Source: FEN-1219 sp036563665
Lineage (GTDB): Bacteria; Pseudomonadota; Gammaproteobacteria; Steroidobacterales; Rariloculaceae
Length of the DNA: 64,000 nucleotides
NCBI GenBank assembly: GCA_036563665.1
Contig: DATCLY010000058.1
Location: 92,812 to 156,811, forward strand
Reading direction: 5' to 3'
The translations under genes and the position numbers were made by a program. The notes beneath the pieces are model-generated. The model did no database searches, was not told the origin of the DNA, and worked only from the letters and a program-made list of their open reading frames with translations. Positions 8,168 to 17,773 of this stretch are shown here, one piece after another (the first letter of the stretch is position 1; every line of letters starts with the position of its first letter).

Positions 8168-10762
8168 ATGTCCTCCGTCACGCATTGGATCGGCGCGACG
8201 CTCGGCGGTTGGGCGCGGCTCGCGTTGCGCTTCCGCAAGACCGTCGTGGCCGTGGCGGTCGTGGGCGCGGTGCTCGCCGTCGCGTATGCCGCGGGACGGC
8301 TGGGCATCAACACCGACACCGCCGATCTCTTCGCCGACGACCTCCCGTGGCGGCGCGCGTTCATCGAGTACCGCGACGACTTCCCGCAGCGCGACCGCAA
8401 CCTCGTGATCGTCGTCGACGCGGAGTCGAGCGAGGCCGCGGATCGATTCGCGTCCGAGCTGCTCGCGGCGCTGCGAGCACGTCCCGATCTCTATCCGGCC
8501 GTGTTCATGCCGGGCGAGGGCGAGTTCTTCGACCGCAACGGTCTGCTGTATCTGTCCGTCGAGGAGCTCGAGCGGCTCTCCGACCGGCTCGCCGAGGCGC
8601 AGCCGCTGCTGGGGCTGCTCGGCGAGCGCTACGACGGCGCGGCGCTGCTCGACGTCGTGGCGCGGACGCTCGAGGCGGACGGCGCCGACGCCGAGCTCGC
8701 GCCGCTGCATCGCGAGCTCGCGGCGGCGTTCGACGCCGCGAGCCGCGGCGCGAACGATCCGGTGTCGTGGCGCCGCCTGCTGACGGGCCAGGAAGAGCAG
8801 GGCGCGCGGCGGCTCATCCTGGTGCAGCCGCGGCTCGATTTCTCGCGCGTGCAGCCCGCCGCGGAAGCGATCGCGATCATTCGCGCCGCGGCGGCGGCGC
8901 TCGAGGCCGAGATGCAGACGCCCGTGCGCGTGCGGCTCACCGGCGCCGTCGCCATGGAGCACGAGGAGCTCGTCACGCTGCGGCAGGGCGCGAGCTTCGC
9001 GAGCATCGCGTCGTTCGTGCTGATCGGCGCCATCATGTTCGCGGCGCTGCGCTCGTGGCGGCTGCTCGCCATCGCCGTGGGCACGCTGCTCGCGGGCCTG
9101 TCGTTCACGGCCGCGCTCGCGGCGGCGGTCGTGGGCCACCTGAACCTGCTCTCCGTGGCGTTCGCCGTGCTGTACGTGGGCCTGGGCTCCGACTACATCA
9201 TCCACCTCGTCTTGCGGGCGAAAGAGCTCCGGGCGCAGGGCGTCGCTTCCGACGACGCGATCGTCGACGCCACGCGGGAGATCGGCGCGTCGCTCGTCAT
9301 CTGCGCCGTCACCACGAGCGCGGGCTTCTACGCGTTCATGATCACGTCGTTCGAAGGCGTGGCGGAGCTCGGGCTGATCTCGGGCTCGGGCGTGTTCGTG
9401 AGCTTGTTCGTCGCGGTGGGGCTCGTGCCGGCGCTGCTCGGCCTGCTCGGGCGGGGCGGCGACGCGCTCGCCAGGCGGCCGTGGGTGGATGCGCGAGCGC
9501 TCGAGCCGCTCGTGGCCCGTCCGCGGCTCGCCGTGGCCGTGACGGCGATCGTGGTGCTCGCCACCTTCGCCGCGCTGCCGTGGACGTCCTTCGACAGCAA
9601 CCCCGTCAACCTTCGCGACCCCTCCACGGAGTCCGTGAGCACGCTCCGCGAGCTCGCGGCCGACAGCGAGGCGCCGCTGCTGAACCTGGTCGCCGTCGCG
9701 GAGGATCGCGCGGCGGCGCGAGCGCTCGCGCGCGAGCTCGAAGGCCTCCCGACGGTGCGCGAGGTGCTGACCGTCGAGTCCCTCGTGCCCGAGGACCAGG
9801 ACGAGAAGCTTGTGCTGCTGGAAGATCTCGCCCTGATCCTGGGTCCCGGCTTCGCGGATCTCGAGCGCGGCGCGGCCGAGCCCGACGCGCTGCGCGCGTC
9901 GATCGAGGCGCTGCGGGCGAAGCTCGCGGCGGAGCATGGGGCCGGCGGGCGCGCGCTCGGCGCGGCCATCGACGCGTTCCGCCGCGCGCTCGAGGCGGCG
10001 CCGGCCCAGGCGCGCGCGGACGCGCTCGCGCGGCTCGAGACGAACCTGCTCGGCGCGCTGCCGGAGGAGCTCCGCCGGCTCGAGGCCGCGCTGTCGGCCC
10101 GGCCGTTCGGCGTGGACGACCTGCCCGCGTCGCTGCGCGAGCGGTGGATCGCGCCGGACGGCCACGAGCTCGTCGAGATCGTGCCGCGCGAGGACGTGGG
10201 CCAGGGCGAGGCGGCGCGGCGCTTCGTCGCGAGCGTGAAGAACGTCGTGCCCGACGTGACCGGCCTGCCGGTGGTGTATCAGGAGGCGTCGAGCACGATC
10301 GTGGCATCGTTCCGTCAGGCGTTCCTCTGCGCGGCCGGCGCGCTCGCCGCGATACTGTGGCTGAGCCTGCGCAGCGGTCGCGACGTGGCGCTGGTGCTCG
10401 GTCCGATCCTGCTCGCCGCGGGGGCGACGGCCGGCCTCACGGTGTATCTCGGCATGCCGTTCAACTTCGCGAACATCATCGCGTTGCCGCTGCTCGTCGG
10501 CATCGGCACGGATAGCGGCATCCACATCGTGCATCGCATGCAGATGGGCGCCAGCCGCGGCGAACGGCTGTTCGACACGAGCACGTCGCACGCGGTGCTC
10601 GCGAGCGCGCTCACGACGGTGGCGAGCTTCGGCAATCTCGCGTTCTCGCCGCACCGGGGCACCGCGAGCATGGGCGTCCTGCTGACCTTGGGCATGACGA
10701 TGATGGTGGCGTTTGCGTTGATCTTCCTCCCGGCCGTGCTGGCCCTGCTGGAGCGGCGATGA
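8168..10762 (+). CDS. hpnN: Hopanoid-associated RND transporter HpnN (MMPL family)
   Basis: An 864-residue inner-membrane protein with the duplicated RND/MMPL plan: one transmembrane segment near residues 20-45, a large periplasmic domain, a block of five to six membrane helices near 275-440, a second periplasmic domain and a last helical block near 715-860. The paired motifs GSDYIIHLVLR and GTDSGIHIVHRM mark the two membrane halves. HpnN is known to move hopanoids to the outer membrane in Rhodopseudomonas and Burkholderia. Its stop overlaps the hpnA start (ATGA). hpnM, a periplasmic lipid carrier, closes the same run. Confidence 0.92.
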   Translation: MSSVTHWIGATLGGWARLALRFRKTVVAVAVVGAVLAVAYAAGRLGINTDTADLFADDLPWRRAFIEYRDDFPQRDRNLVIVVDAESSEAADRFASELLAALRARPDLYPAVFMPGEGEFFDRNGLLYLSVEELERLSDRLAEAQPLLGLLGERYDGAALLDVVARTLEADGADAELAPLHRELAAAFDAASRGANDPVSWRRLLTGQEEQGARRLILVQPRLDFSRVQPAAEAIAIIRAAAAALEAEMQTPVRVRLTGAVAMEHEELVTLRQGASFASIASFVLIGAIMFAALRSWRLLAIAVGTLLAGLSFTAALAAAVVGHLNLLSVAFAVLYVGLGSDYIIHLVLRAKELRAQGVASDDAIVDATREIGASLVICAVTTSAGFYAFMITSFEGVAELGLISGSGVFVSLFVAVGLVPALLGLLGRGGDALARRPWVDARALEPLVARPRLAVAVTAIVVLATFAALPWTSFDSNPVNLRDPSTESVSTLRELAADSEAPLLNLVAVAEDRAAARALARELEGLPTVREVLTVESLVPEDQDEKLVLLEDLALILGPGFADLERGAAEPDALRASIEALRAKLAAEHGAGGRALGAAIDAFRRALEAAPAQARADALARLETNLLGALPEELRRLEAALSARPFGVDDLPASLRERWIAPDGHELVEIVPREDVGQGEAARRFVASVKNVVPDVTGLPVVYQEASSTIVASFRQAFLCAAGALAAILWLSLRSGRDVALVLGPILLAAGATAGLTVYLGMPFNFANIIALPLLVGIGTDSGIHIVHRMQMGASRGERLFDTSTSHAVLASALTTVASFGNLAFSPHRGTASMGVLLTLGMTMMVAFALIFLPAVLALLERR

Positions 10763-11745
10763 CGGCGGCGGTCACGGGCGCGAACGGCTTCGTGGGCGCG
10801 GCCGTGGTGCGCGCGCTCGCCGCGCGCGGCGATGCGGTCCGCGCGCTCGTGCGTCGCGGCAGCAACCGCTCGAACCTGGACGGGTTGCCGGTCGAGATCG
10901 TCGAGGCCGACATCACCGTGCCGGAGTCGCTCGACGCCGCGTTCACGGGCTGCCGCCACGTGTTCCATGTGGCGGCCGACTACCGGCTCTGGGCGGCCGA
11001 CCCCGAGCCGATGTACCGCACCAACGTGCAAGGCTCGCTCAACGTGCTCGAGGCCGCGGCGCGCACGGGCGTCGAGTGCGTCGTGTACACGTCGAGCGTG
11101 GCGACGCTCGGGCTCAACGCGGACGGCACGCCGGCCGACGAGGACACGCCCGTGTCGCTCGCGGACATGATCGGCCACTACAAGCGCTCGAAGTTCCTGG
11201 CGGAGCAGGCCGTGCGCGAGCGCGCGGCGGCGCTCGGCCTGCCCGTCGTGATCGTGAACCCGTCGACGCCCATCGGGCCGGGCGACATCCGCCCGACGCC
11301 GACCGGACGGGTGATCCTGGACGCGGCCGCCGGCCGCATGCCCGCCTTCGTGGACACCGGCCTCAACGTGGTGCACGTGGACGACGTAGCGCACGGGCAC
11401 CTGCTCGCGCTCGAGCGCGGCGCTCCGGGCGAACGGTACATTCTCGGCGGCGAGGACATGAGCCTCGAGCGCATCCTGCGCTGCGTCGCTGAGCACGTCG
11501 GCCGCCGGCCGCCGCGCGTGCGTCTGCCGCACTGGTCGGTGTATCCCGCGGCGATCGCGGCGGAGGGCTGGGCGCGAATCAGCGGCAAGGAGCCGCGCGT
11601 GACGCTCGACGGCGTGCGCATGTCCACCAAGCACATGTATTTCACGAGCCGCAAGGCGCGCGAGGCGTTAGGCTACGCGTGGCGCGAGCCCGAGCTCGCC
11701 ATCCGCGACGCGGTCGACTGGTTCCGATCCCATGGCTATTTCTGA
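10759..11745 (+). CDS. hpnA: Hopanoid-associated NAD-dependent epimerase/dehydratase HpnA
   Basis: An extended short-chain dehydrogenase, 328 residues. The nucleotide-binding TGANGFVG is at residues 6-13, the catalytic Ser lies in TSSVATLG, and the YKRSK motif places the Tyr/Lys pair at 141 and 145. The family (dihydroflavonol-4-reductase-like) is a constant member of hopanoid loci, but its substrate is not settled; a sugar epimerase role for the hopanoid head group is usually proposed. It overlaps hpnN by 4 bp and the next gene, mvaD, by 14 bp. Confidence 0.9.
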   Translation: MTAAVTGANGFVGAAVVRALAARGDAVRALVRRGSNRSNLDGLPVEIVEADITVPESLDAAFTGCRHVFHVAADYRLWAADPEPMYRTNVQGSLNVLEAAARTGVECVVYTSSVATLGLNADGTPADEDTPVSLADMIGHYKRSKFLAEQAVRERAAALGLPVVIVNPSTPIGPGDIRPTPTGRVILDAAAGRMPAFVDTGLNVVHVDDVAHGHLLALERGAPGERYILGGEDMSLERILRCVAEHVGRRPPRVRLPHWSVYPAAIAAEGWARISGKEPRVTLDGVRMSTKHMYFTSRKAREALGYAWREPELAIRDAVDWFRSHGYF

Positions 11746-12751
11746 CGACCGAGAAGCGGCCGAGAAGGGCAGAGGCGGCATGGAGGCCAGCGCGCGCGCC
11801 CGGGCGAACTTCGCGCTCGTGAAGTACTGGGGCAAGGCGGACGCCCGCTTGAACGTGCCCGCCGTGGGCTCGATCTCGATCACGCTCGACGCGCTCTGGT
11901 CCGACACGCACGTGCGCTTCGACCCGGAGCTTCCGGCCGACGAGGTCGTGCTCGACGGCCAACGCCGGGAGCGCGACGCGGCGCGCGTGTCCGCCTATCT
12001 CGACATCCTGCGCGAGCTCGCGGGCGTGACGACGCGCGCGCGGGTGGAGAGCCGCAACAACTTCCCCACCGGCGCGGGCCTCGCCTCGTCGGCGTCGGGC
12101 TTCGCCGCGCTCGCGGCCGCCGCCGCGGCCGCGCTCGGCCTGAAGCTTTCGCCACGCGAGCTCAGCGTGCTGGCGCGGCGCGGGTCGGGCTCGGCCGCAC
12201 GCTCGGTGTTCGGCGGCTTCGTCGAGATGCACGCGGGGCGCTCGCCCGACGGCAGCGACAGCTACGCGGAGCCCCTGCTCGCTGCGGCCGCCTGGCCGCT
12301 CGAGGTGGCGATCGCCATCACCGCGAGCGGCGAGAAGGAGGTCGGCTCGACGAGCGGCATGGGCCGCTCGGCGGAATCCTCACCCTACTACCCGGCCTGG
12401 GTCGCCACGCATCCGGCCGACATGGCGGCGGCGCGCGCCGCAATCGCCGCCCGCGACTTCGACGCGCTCGCGGACGTGGCCGAGCACAGCTGCCTCAAGA
12501 TGCACGCCGCGGCGCTGGCCGCGCGTCCGCCGCTTTTCTATTGGAACGGCGTGACGGTCGCCTGCCTGGAGGCGGTGAGGAAGCTGCGCGCCGCGGGCGT
12601 GCCGGTCTTCTTCACGGTGGACGCGGGGCCCCAGGTCAAGGCGATCTGCGCCCCCGGCGCGCGAGCCCGGGTGGCGGCCGCCCTGGCCGAGATCCCGGGC
12701 GTCTTGCGCGTGCTCGAGAGCGGCCTCGGCCCGGGCGTGGAGGTCGGCTGA
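11732..12751 (+). CDS. mvaD: Diphosphomevalonate decarboxylase
   Basis: Last specific step of the mevalonate pathway: ATP-dependent decarboxylation of mevalonate diphosphate to IPP. A GHMP-superfamily protein, 339 residues. It shows the family opening ANFALVKYWGKAD, the ATP loop SRNNFPTGAGLASSASGFAA, and TSGMGRS. The catalytic Asp is D297 in VDAGPQVKA. The ATG at 11732 overlaps hpnA by 14 bp; a second ATG at 11780 would remove 16 non-conserved residues and is possible. It joins hopanoid genes to isoprenoid supply within one transcription unit. Confidence 0.94.
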   Translation: MAISDDREAAEKGRGGMEASARARANFALVKYWGKADARLNVPAVGSISITLDALWSDTHVRFDPELPADEVVLDGQRRERDAARVSAYLDILRELAGVTTRARVESRNNFPTGAGLASSASGFAALAAAAAAALGLKLSPRELSVLARRGSGSAARSVFGGFVEMHAGRSPDGSDSYAEPLLAAAAWPLEVAIAITASGEKEVGSTSGMGRSAESSPYYPAWVATHPADMAAARAAIAARDFDALADVAEHSCLKMHAAALAARPPLFYWNGVTVACLEAVRKLRAAGVPVFFTVDAGPQVKAICAPGARARVAAALAEIPGVLRVLESGLGPGVEVG

Positions 12752-13747
12752 GTGGCGGCGGTTGCGCGCACGCCGGGCAAGCTCGTGGCGCTCGGCGAGT
12801 ACGCCGTGCTGGACGGGGCGGAGGCGCTCGTGCTGGCCGTGGACCGCTACTGCGAAGCCGCGGTCGAGCGCAGCACCGACGAGGAGTGCCGGCTCGAGAT
12901 CCGGGCCGGCGATACGCGCACGCTGCGCTTCGCCCCCGGGCAGGCGAGCGGCGTCCCGCTCGTCGATCTCGTCACGGGCGCCCCGGCGGCGCCCGCGTGG
13001 CGCGGCCGGATCGATTCGAGCGCGTTCTACGCCGGAGGCCGCAAGCTCGGGCTCGGCTCGAGCGCGGCGGCCCTCTGCGCCTGGGCGGGCGCCTGGCGGG
13101 CCTACGAGACGACGGTGGGGGGGCGCACGCAGCCGCCGCTCACGCTCGAGCGGCTCATCGACCTGCATCAACGGTTCCAGGGTGGGGGCAGCGGACTGGA
13201 CGTGGCCGCGAGCCTGCACGGCGGCGCCCTCACGTTCGCCGCGAAGCGGGACGGGAGTGTCCGCGTCGGTTCAGTCCGGCTCCCGAACGGTGTAGGATTC
13301 GCGGGTATTTTTGCCGGCCAATCGGCGTCGACCCCCGAGCTGATTGCCCGCTATGCGGCATGGAAGCAGGGCCGCCCCGCGGAGGCGGCCGACCGGATCC
13401 GCGCACTCGCGGCCATCGCCGCGGCGGGCTGTGCGGCCGCTCGGGAGGACGACGCGCGGCGCTTCCTGGACGCGATCGACGCGTACGGGGCCGCGCTGGC
13501 GGAATTGGGCACCGCGATTGGCGCGGATATCGTGACGGCCGACCACCGTGCGATCGGGGTCGAGGCACGGAAGTACGGGGTGGCGTACAAAGTGAGCGGG
13601 GCAGGCGGCGGCGACCTGGGGATCGCTTTCGCGGCCGATGTGGGCGCGCTCGATGCGTTCTGTGCGGCGTTGACCGAACGCAACTTTCTGACAATCGGCC
13701 TGCGGCTGGCCGAGCATGGCTTGGTGATCGAGGAGCGTGAGCAGTGA
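12752..13747 (+). CDS. Phosphomevalonate kinase (GHMP family)
   Basis: Phosphorylates mevalonate 5-phosphate to the diphosphate that MvaD uses. The 331-residue protein opens with RTPGKLVALGEYAVLDGAEA, the GHMP motif 1. Motif 2 is GLGSSAALCAWA-like at 98-110 and motif 3 is VSGAGGGDLGIA. The QGGGSGLDVAASLHGG stretch is also typical of phosphomevalonate kinases. The GTG start follows the mvaD stop with no gap, and the stop overlaps the next start as GTGA. Context between MvaD and the HMGR-MVK fusion settles the substrate better than sequence alone. Confidence 0.88.
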   Translation: MAAVARTPGKLVALGEYAVLDGAEALVLAVDRYCEAAVERSTDEECRLEIRAGDTRTLRFAPGQASGVPLVDLVTGAPAAPAWRGRIDSSAFYAGGRKLGLGSSAAALCAWAGAWRAYETTVGGRTQPPLTLERLIDLHQRFQGGGSGLDVAASLHGGALTFAAKRDGSVRVGSVRLPNGVGFAGIFAGQSASTPELIARYAAWKQGRPAEAADRIRALAAIAAAGCAAAREDDARRFLDAIDAYGAALAELGTAIGADIVTADHRAIGVEARKYGVAYKVSGAGGGDLGIAFAADVGALDAFCAALTERNFLTIGLRLAEHGLVIEEREQ

Positions 13748-16023
13748 CAGCCGATCGGTCGAGGATTCCCGAGTTCTACAAGCTGAGCGTGGAGGAGCGC
13801 GTGCGTCTCGTGCACGAGCGCGGCCTGTTGAACGCGGCGGATTTCCGCGCCCTCGCCACGGGCCGGCACACGCTCGATCTCGCCGCCGCCGACAAGATGA
13901 TCGAGAACGTCATCGGCGTGCTCGGGCTGCCGCTCGCCCTCGGCATGAACCTCGTCGTCAACGACAAGCAGTACATCGTGCCGATGGTCGTGGAGGAGCC
14001 GTCGGTGGTGGCGGCGCTCGGCTCGGCATGCAAGCTGGTGCGCCGCAGCGGCGGCTTCCGCGCGGAGGCCACCGACCCGATCCTGATCGGCCAGATCCAG
14101 GTCGTGAACGTGCCGGACCTCGAGGCGGCGAAGCGGGCGCTGCGGCGGCGTCGCCAGGAGATCATCAACCTCGCGAACAGCTTCCACCCGAACATGGTCG
14201 CCCGCGGCGGCGGCGCGCGGGACATCGAGCTCTTCGTGCATCCGCTGCCCTCGAGCGGCAAGCCGATGCTCGTGGTGCACCTGCTCGTGGACACCCGCGA
14301 CGCGATGGGCGCGAACCTCGTGAACGGCATGTGCGAGGGCGTGGCGCCGCTCATCGAATCGATTACGGGCGGTGAGGTGTTCCTGCGGATCCTCTCCAAC
14401 CTCACCGACAAGTCGCTGGTCCGCGCGTGGTGCAAGATCCCGGTGGAGCACCTCGCGGGCCGCGGCTACACGGGCGAGCAGGCGCGCGACGGCATCATCG
14501 TGGCCGCGGAGTTCGCGGCCGTGGACCCTTACCGGGCTGCCACCCACAACAAGGGGATCATGAACGGCATCGATCCGATCGCCATCGCCACGGGCAACGA
14601 CTGGCGAGCGATCGAGGCGGGCGCGCACGCCTATGCGGCGCGCAGCGGCCGCTACACCTCGCTCACGAGCTGGTGGAAGGACGACGAGGGCAACCTCTGC
14701 GGCAAGATCGAGATCCCCATCAAGGTGGGCATCGTGGGTGCGCCGCTCGAGTCGAACCCCACCGTCGCCCTGAACCTGAGGCTTTTGGGCGTCAAGTCCG
14801 CCACCGAGCTCGCGCAGATCATGGGCGCCGTGGGCCTCGCGCAGAACTTCGCCGCCATCCGCGCGCTCGCCACCGAGGGCATCCAGAAGGGCCACATGAC
14901 GCTGCACGCGCGAAGCGTCTGCACCGCCGCGGGCGCGCCGAAGGAGATCTTCGACGAGGTGCTCGAGCGGCTGATCCAGAGCAACGTCATCAAGGTCTGG
15001 AAAGCGCAGGAGATCATCGCGGAGATCCAGGAGGAGCGCAAAAAGAGCGAGACCGCCCGCCGGCGCCAGAAGAAGCACCGCGAGGCCGCCATGGGCGTGG
15101 GCTACGGCAAGGTGGTCCTGCTCGGTGAGCACGCCGTGGTCTACGGCCGGCACGCCATCGCCGCGCCGGTGCCGCTCACGATCAAGGCGCTGGTCGAGGA
15201 TTGCGACGACGGCATCCATCTGCTGATCCCCCGCTGGGGCGTGGAGTACCGGCTCGCCTCCAATCCCGCCGACCGCCGCTCGTTCGAGAGGCCCGCGGGC
15301 GTCGTGCTGGACAAGCTCGGCCTCTCGGGCCGGGCCATGCGGATCGAGGTGTTCCCCGAGGTGCCCCGCAGCATGGGGCTCGGCGGCTCGGCCGCCATGG
15401 CGGTGGCCATCGTGCGCGCCCTGGACAAGCATTTCCGCCTCGGGCTCAGCGACGAGGAGGTCAACCTGCTCGCCTTCGAGTCGGAGAAGGTGGCCCACGG
15501 CAACCCCAGCGGCATGGACAACACCGTGGCCTGCTACGCCAGGCCGATCGTGTTCCGGCCCGGGACGCCGCCCCTCGTCGAGCCCCTGAACATCCGCCAG
15601 CCGATCCCCGCCGTGATCGGCATGACGGGCTACGAGGGCCTCACGGCGAAAACGGTGGGGCGGGTACGAGAAGCGTGGCAGCAGGATCCGAAGCTCTACG
15701 AGCGCATTTTCGACCAGATCGACGCGCTCACGCTCCGCGGAGTACAGGCAATCCAGGACAACGACTTGCACACGCTCGGCGAGTTGATGAACATCTGTCA
15801 CGGCATGCTGAATGCCTTGCAGGTTTCCACCCCCGAGCTGGAGCAGCTCGTCGACATCGCCCGGCAGAACGGCGCCTTGGGCGCCAAGCTCACCGGCGGC
15901 GGGGGCGGCGGTTCGATCATTGCGGTCTGCGAAGGGGACACGGCTCCCGTCGTGGATGCGATCCGCGCGGCTGGCTTCCAGGCCGTGGCGGTCCAACTGG
16001 GAGCCGAGCTCAATGGCGCGTGA
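13744..16023 (+). CDS. HMG-CoA reductase (class II) fused to mevalonate kinase
   Basis: A 759-residue two-enzyme protein. Residues 1 to about 430 form a class II (degradative-type) HMG-CoA reductase with Glu54 in ENVIG, DTRDAMGANLVNG at 183-195, catalytic Lys270 in HNKGIMNG, Asp286 in GNDW, and His388 in MTLHARS. Residues 450-759 form a mevalonate kinase: KVVLLGEHAVVYG, then PRSMGLGGSAAM with GLGGSAA at 545-551, and KLTGGGGGGS near the end. The two are joined by a very basic linker rich in Lys/Arg/Glu. The frame is unbroken. An ATG at 15091 at the domain junction could allow a separate kinase, but it has no strong ribosome-binding site. Together the halves convert HMG-CoA to mevalonate 5-phosphate. 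Confidence 0.95.
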   Translation: MTADRSRIPEFYKLSVEERVRLVHERGLLNAADFRALATGRHTLDLAAADKMIENVIGVLGLPLALGMNLVVNDKQYIVPMVVEEPSVVAALGSACKLVRRSGGFRAEATDPILIGQIQVVNVPDLEAAKRALRRRRQEIINLANSFHPNMVARGGGARDIELFVHPLPSSGKPMLVVHLLVDTRDAMGANLVNGMCEGVAPLIESITGGEVFLRILSNLTDKSLVRAWCKIPVEHLAGRGYTGEQARDGIIVAAEFAAVDPYRAATHNKGIMNGIDPIAIATGNDWRAIEAGAHAYAARSGRYTSLTSWWKDDEGNLCGKIEIPIKVGIVGAPLESNPTVALNLRLLGVKSATELAQIMGAVGLAQNFAAIRALATEGIQKGHMTLHARSVCTAAGAPKEIFDEVLERLIQSNVIKVWKAQEIIAEIQEERKKSETARRRQKKHREAAMGVGYGKVVLLGEHAVVYGRHAIAAPVPLTIKALVEDCDDGIHLLIPRWGVEYRLASNPADRRSFERPAGVVLDKLGLSGRAMRIEVFPEVPRSMGLGGSAAMAVAIVRALDKHFRLGLSDEEVNLLAFESEKVAHGNPSGMDNTVACYARPIVFRPGTPPLVEPLNIRQPIPAVIGMTGYEGLTAKTVGRVREAWQQDPKLYERIFDQIDALTLRGVQAIQDNDLHTLGELMNICHGMLNALQVSTPELEQLVDIARQNGALGAKLTGGGGGGSIIAVCEGDTAPVVDAIRAAGFQAVAVQLGAELNGA

Positions 16024-16603
16024 AGAAATAGTGTCGAGCGCGAGCGAGGAGCTGATCCTCGTGGACGAGCACGACCGGGAGATCGGCTTCAAGCCGAAGG
16101 GCGACTGCCACACGGGGCAGGGCGTGCTGCACCGGGCGTTCTCGATCTTCGTGTTCAACGGCGCGGACGAGGTGCTGCTGCAGAAGCGCAGCCCCGAGAA
16201 GCCGCTGTGGCCGAACTACTGGTCGAACACCTGCTGCTCGCACCCGCGCCGCGGCGAGACGATGGAGCAGGCCACCAAGCGGCGGCTCGAGCAGGAGCTC
16301 GGCTTCTCGTGCCCGCTCGAGTTCCTCTACAAGTTCAAGTATCACGCGCAGTACGGGGCCACGGGCGCCGAGCACGAGTACTGCTGGGTGTACCACGGCC
16401 GCTACGACGGCCCGGTGGACGTCAACGTCAACGAGATCGCCGACTGGCGCTGGGTGGGCGTGGAGGAGCTCGAAGCGGAGCTCGCCGCCGCCCCCGAGCG
16501 TTTCACCCCCTGGTTCAAGATGGAGTGGGCGCACATCCGCGAGCACCATCTCGACGGGATGCTGCGCTATCGCGTGGCCGCAGGCGGCCGCTCGTACCGC
16601 TAA
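16013..16603 (+). CDS. idi: Isopentenyl-diphosphate delta-isomerase, type I
   Basis: Interconverts IPP and DMAPP; essential with the mevalonate pathway, which makes only IPP. A Nudix-fold protein of 196 residues with the catalytic Cys in NTCCSHPRRGE, the Nudix helix that follows (ATKRRLEQELGF), and the second catalytic Glu in GAEHEYCW. The ATG at 16013 overlaps the end of the HMGR-MVK gene by 11 bp. It is of the metal-dependent type I, not the FMN-dependent type II often found with bacterial mevalonate genes. Confidence 0.95.
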   Translation: MAREEIVSSASEELILVDEHDREIGFKPKGDCHTGQGVLHRAFSIFVFNGADEVLLQKRSPEKPLWPNYWSNTCCSHPRRGETMEQATKRRLEQELGFSCPLEFLYKFKYHAQYGATGAEHEYCWVYHGRYDGPVDVNVNEIADWRWVGVEELEAELAAAPERFTPWFKMEWAHIREHHLDGMLRYRVAAGGRSYR

Positions 16604-16629
16604 CGAGACAAGGACTTTCAGGAGAACGA

Positions 16630-17745
16630 ATGGGAATTCCGCTGGTACAGAGCTACTCCATCGCCCGCTACATCCTCAAGCAGAAGCTCAAGGGCAACAA
16701 GCGCTATCCCCTGGTGCTGATGCTGGAGCCGCTGTTCCAATGCAACCTCGCGTGCGCGGGCTGCGGCAAGATCGACTACCCGCCCGAGATCCTGCGCAAG
16801 CGCATGAGCGTGGAGGATGCGCTTCGCGCGGTGGACGAGTGCGACGCGCCCGTGGTGTCGATCCCGGGCGGCGAGCCGCTCATCCACAAGGAGATGCCGA
16901 AGATCGTCGAGGGCATCATCGCGCGCAAGAAGTTCGTGTACCTCTGCACGAACGCGCTCCTGCTCGAGCAGCGCATCGACGACTACCGCCCCTCGCCGTA
17001 TCTCACGTTCTCCATCCACCTCGACGGCAACCGCGAGCGGCACGACGCGTCGGTGTGCCGCGAAGGCGTGTTCGACAAGGCCGTGGCGGCCATCAAGCTC
17101 GCGCGCTCGAAGGGTTTCCGCGTGACGGTGAACTGCACGCTGTACGCGGGCGAGGACCCCGACGACGTCGCCGACTTCTTCGACTACGCCATGCAGCTCG
17201 GCGTGGAAGGGGTGATGATCTCGCCGGGCTACAGCTACGACCACGCGCCGCGGCACGACGTGTTCCTCGGGCGGCGGCAGTCGAAGCAGCTCTTCCGCGA
17301 GATCTTCAAGCGCGGCAAGCAGCGCGGCAGCAAGTGGCACTTCAACCAGTCGAGCCTGTTCCTCGACTTCCTGGCCGGCAACCAGAGCTACCAGTGCACG
17401 CCGTGGGCCAACCCCACCTACAACATCTTCGGCTGGCAGAAGCCGTGCTACCTCCTGGTCGACGAGGGCTACGCGAAGTCTTTCAAGGAGCTCATGGAGA
17501 CCACGGACTGGGACAAGTACGGCACCGGCCGCAACCCGAAGTGCGACAACTGCATGGCGCACTGCGGCTACGAGGGCACGGCCGTCGAGCACACCCTGCG
17601 CAATCCGCTGAAGGCGCTCGCCGTGTTCCTGTTCGGCCCGCGCGTGGACGGCGAGATGGCGCCCGAGCTGCCCGTGCTGCACGGCGGGCACGGGGGCGTG
17701 GCCATCCCCGTCGACCGCATCGGCAGGATCGACCGCAAGCGCTGA
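16630..17745 (+). CDS. hpnH: Adenosyl-hopene transferase HpnH (radical SAM)
   Basis: Radical SAM enzyme that adds the 5'-deoxyadenosyl group to diploptene, the first step of extended (C35) hopanoid synthesis. The cluster-binding CxxxCxxC is at C38, C42 and C45, followed by GGEPL. A C-terminal SPASM-like cysteine region contains CDNCMAHCGYEG. The length, 371 residues, is usual. A clear AGGAGAA precedes the ATG at 16630. Its presence shows the strain should make side-chain-extended hopanoids, with HpnG acting next. The cyclase that makes diploptene is not in the window. Confidence 0.95.
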   Translation: MGIPLVQSYSIARYILKQKLKGNKRYPLVLMLEPLFQCNLACAGCGKIDYPPEILRKRMSVEDALRAVDECDAPVVSIPGGEPLIHKEMPKIVEGIIARKKFVYLCTNALLLEQRIDDYRPSPYLTFSIHLDGNRERHDASVCREGVFDKAVAAIKLARSKGFRVTVNCTLYAGEDPDDVADFFDYAMQLGVEGVMISPGYSYDHAPRHDVFLGRRQSKQLFREIFKRGKQRGSKWHFNQSSLFLDFLAGNQSYQCTPWANPTYNIFGWQKPCYLLVDEGYAKSFKELMETTDWDKYGTGRNPKCDNCMAHCGYEGTAVEHTLRNPLKALAVFLFGPRVDGEMAPELPVLHGGHGGVAIPVDRIGRIDRKR

Positions 17746-17773
17746 CGCGGGGCGCCGCGAGCGCCGGCCCGGC

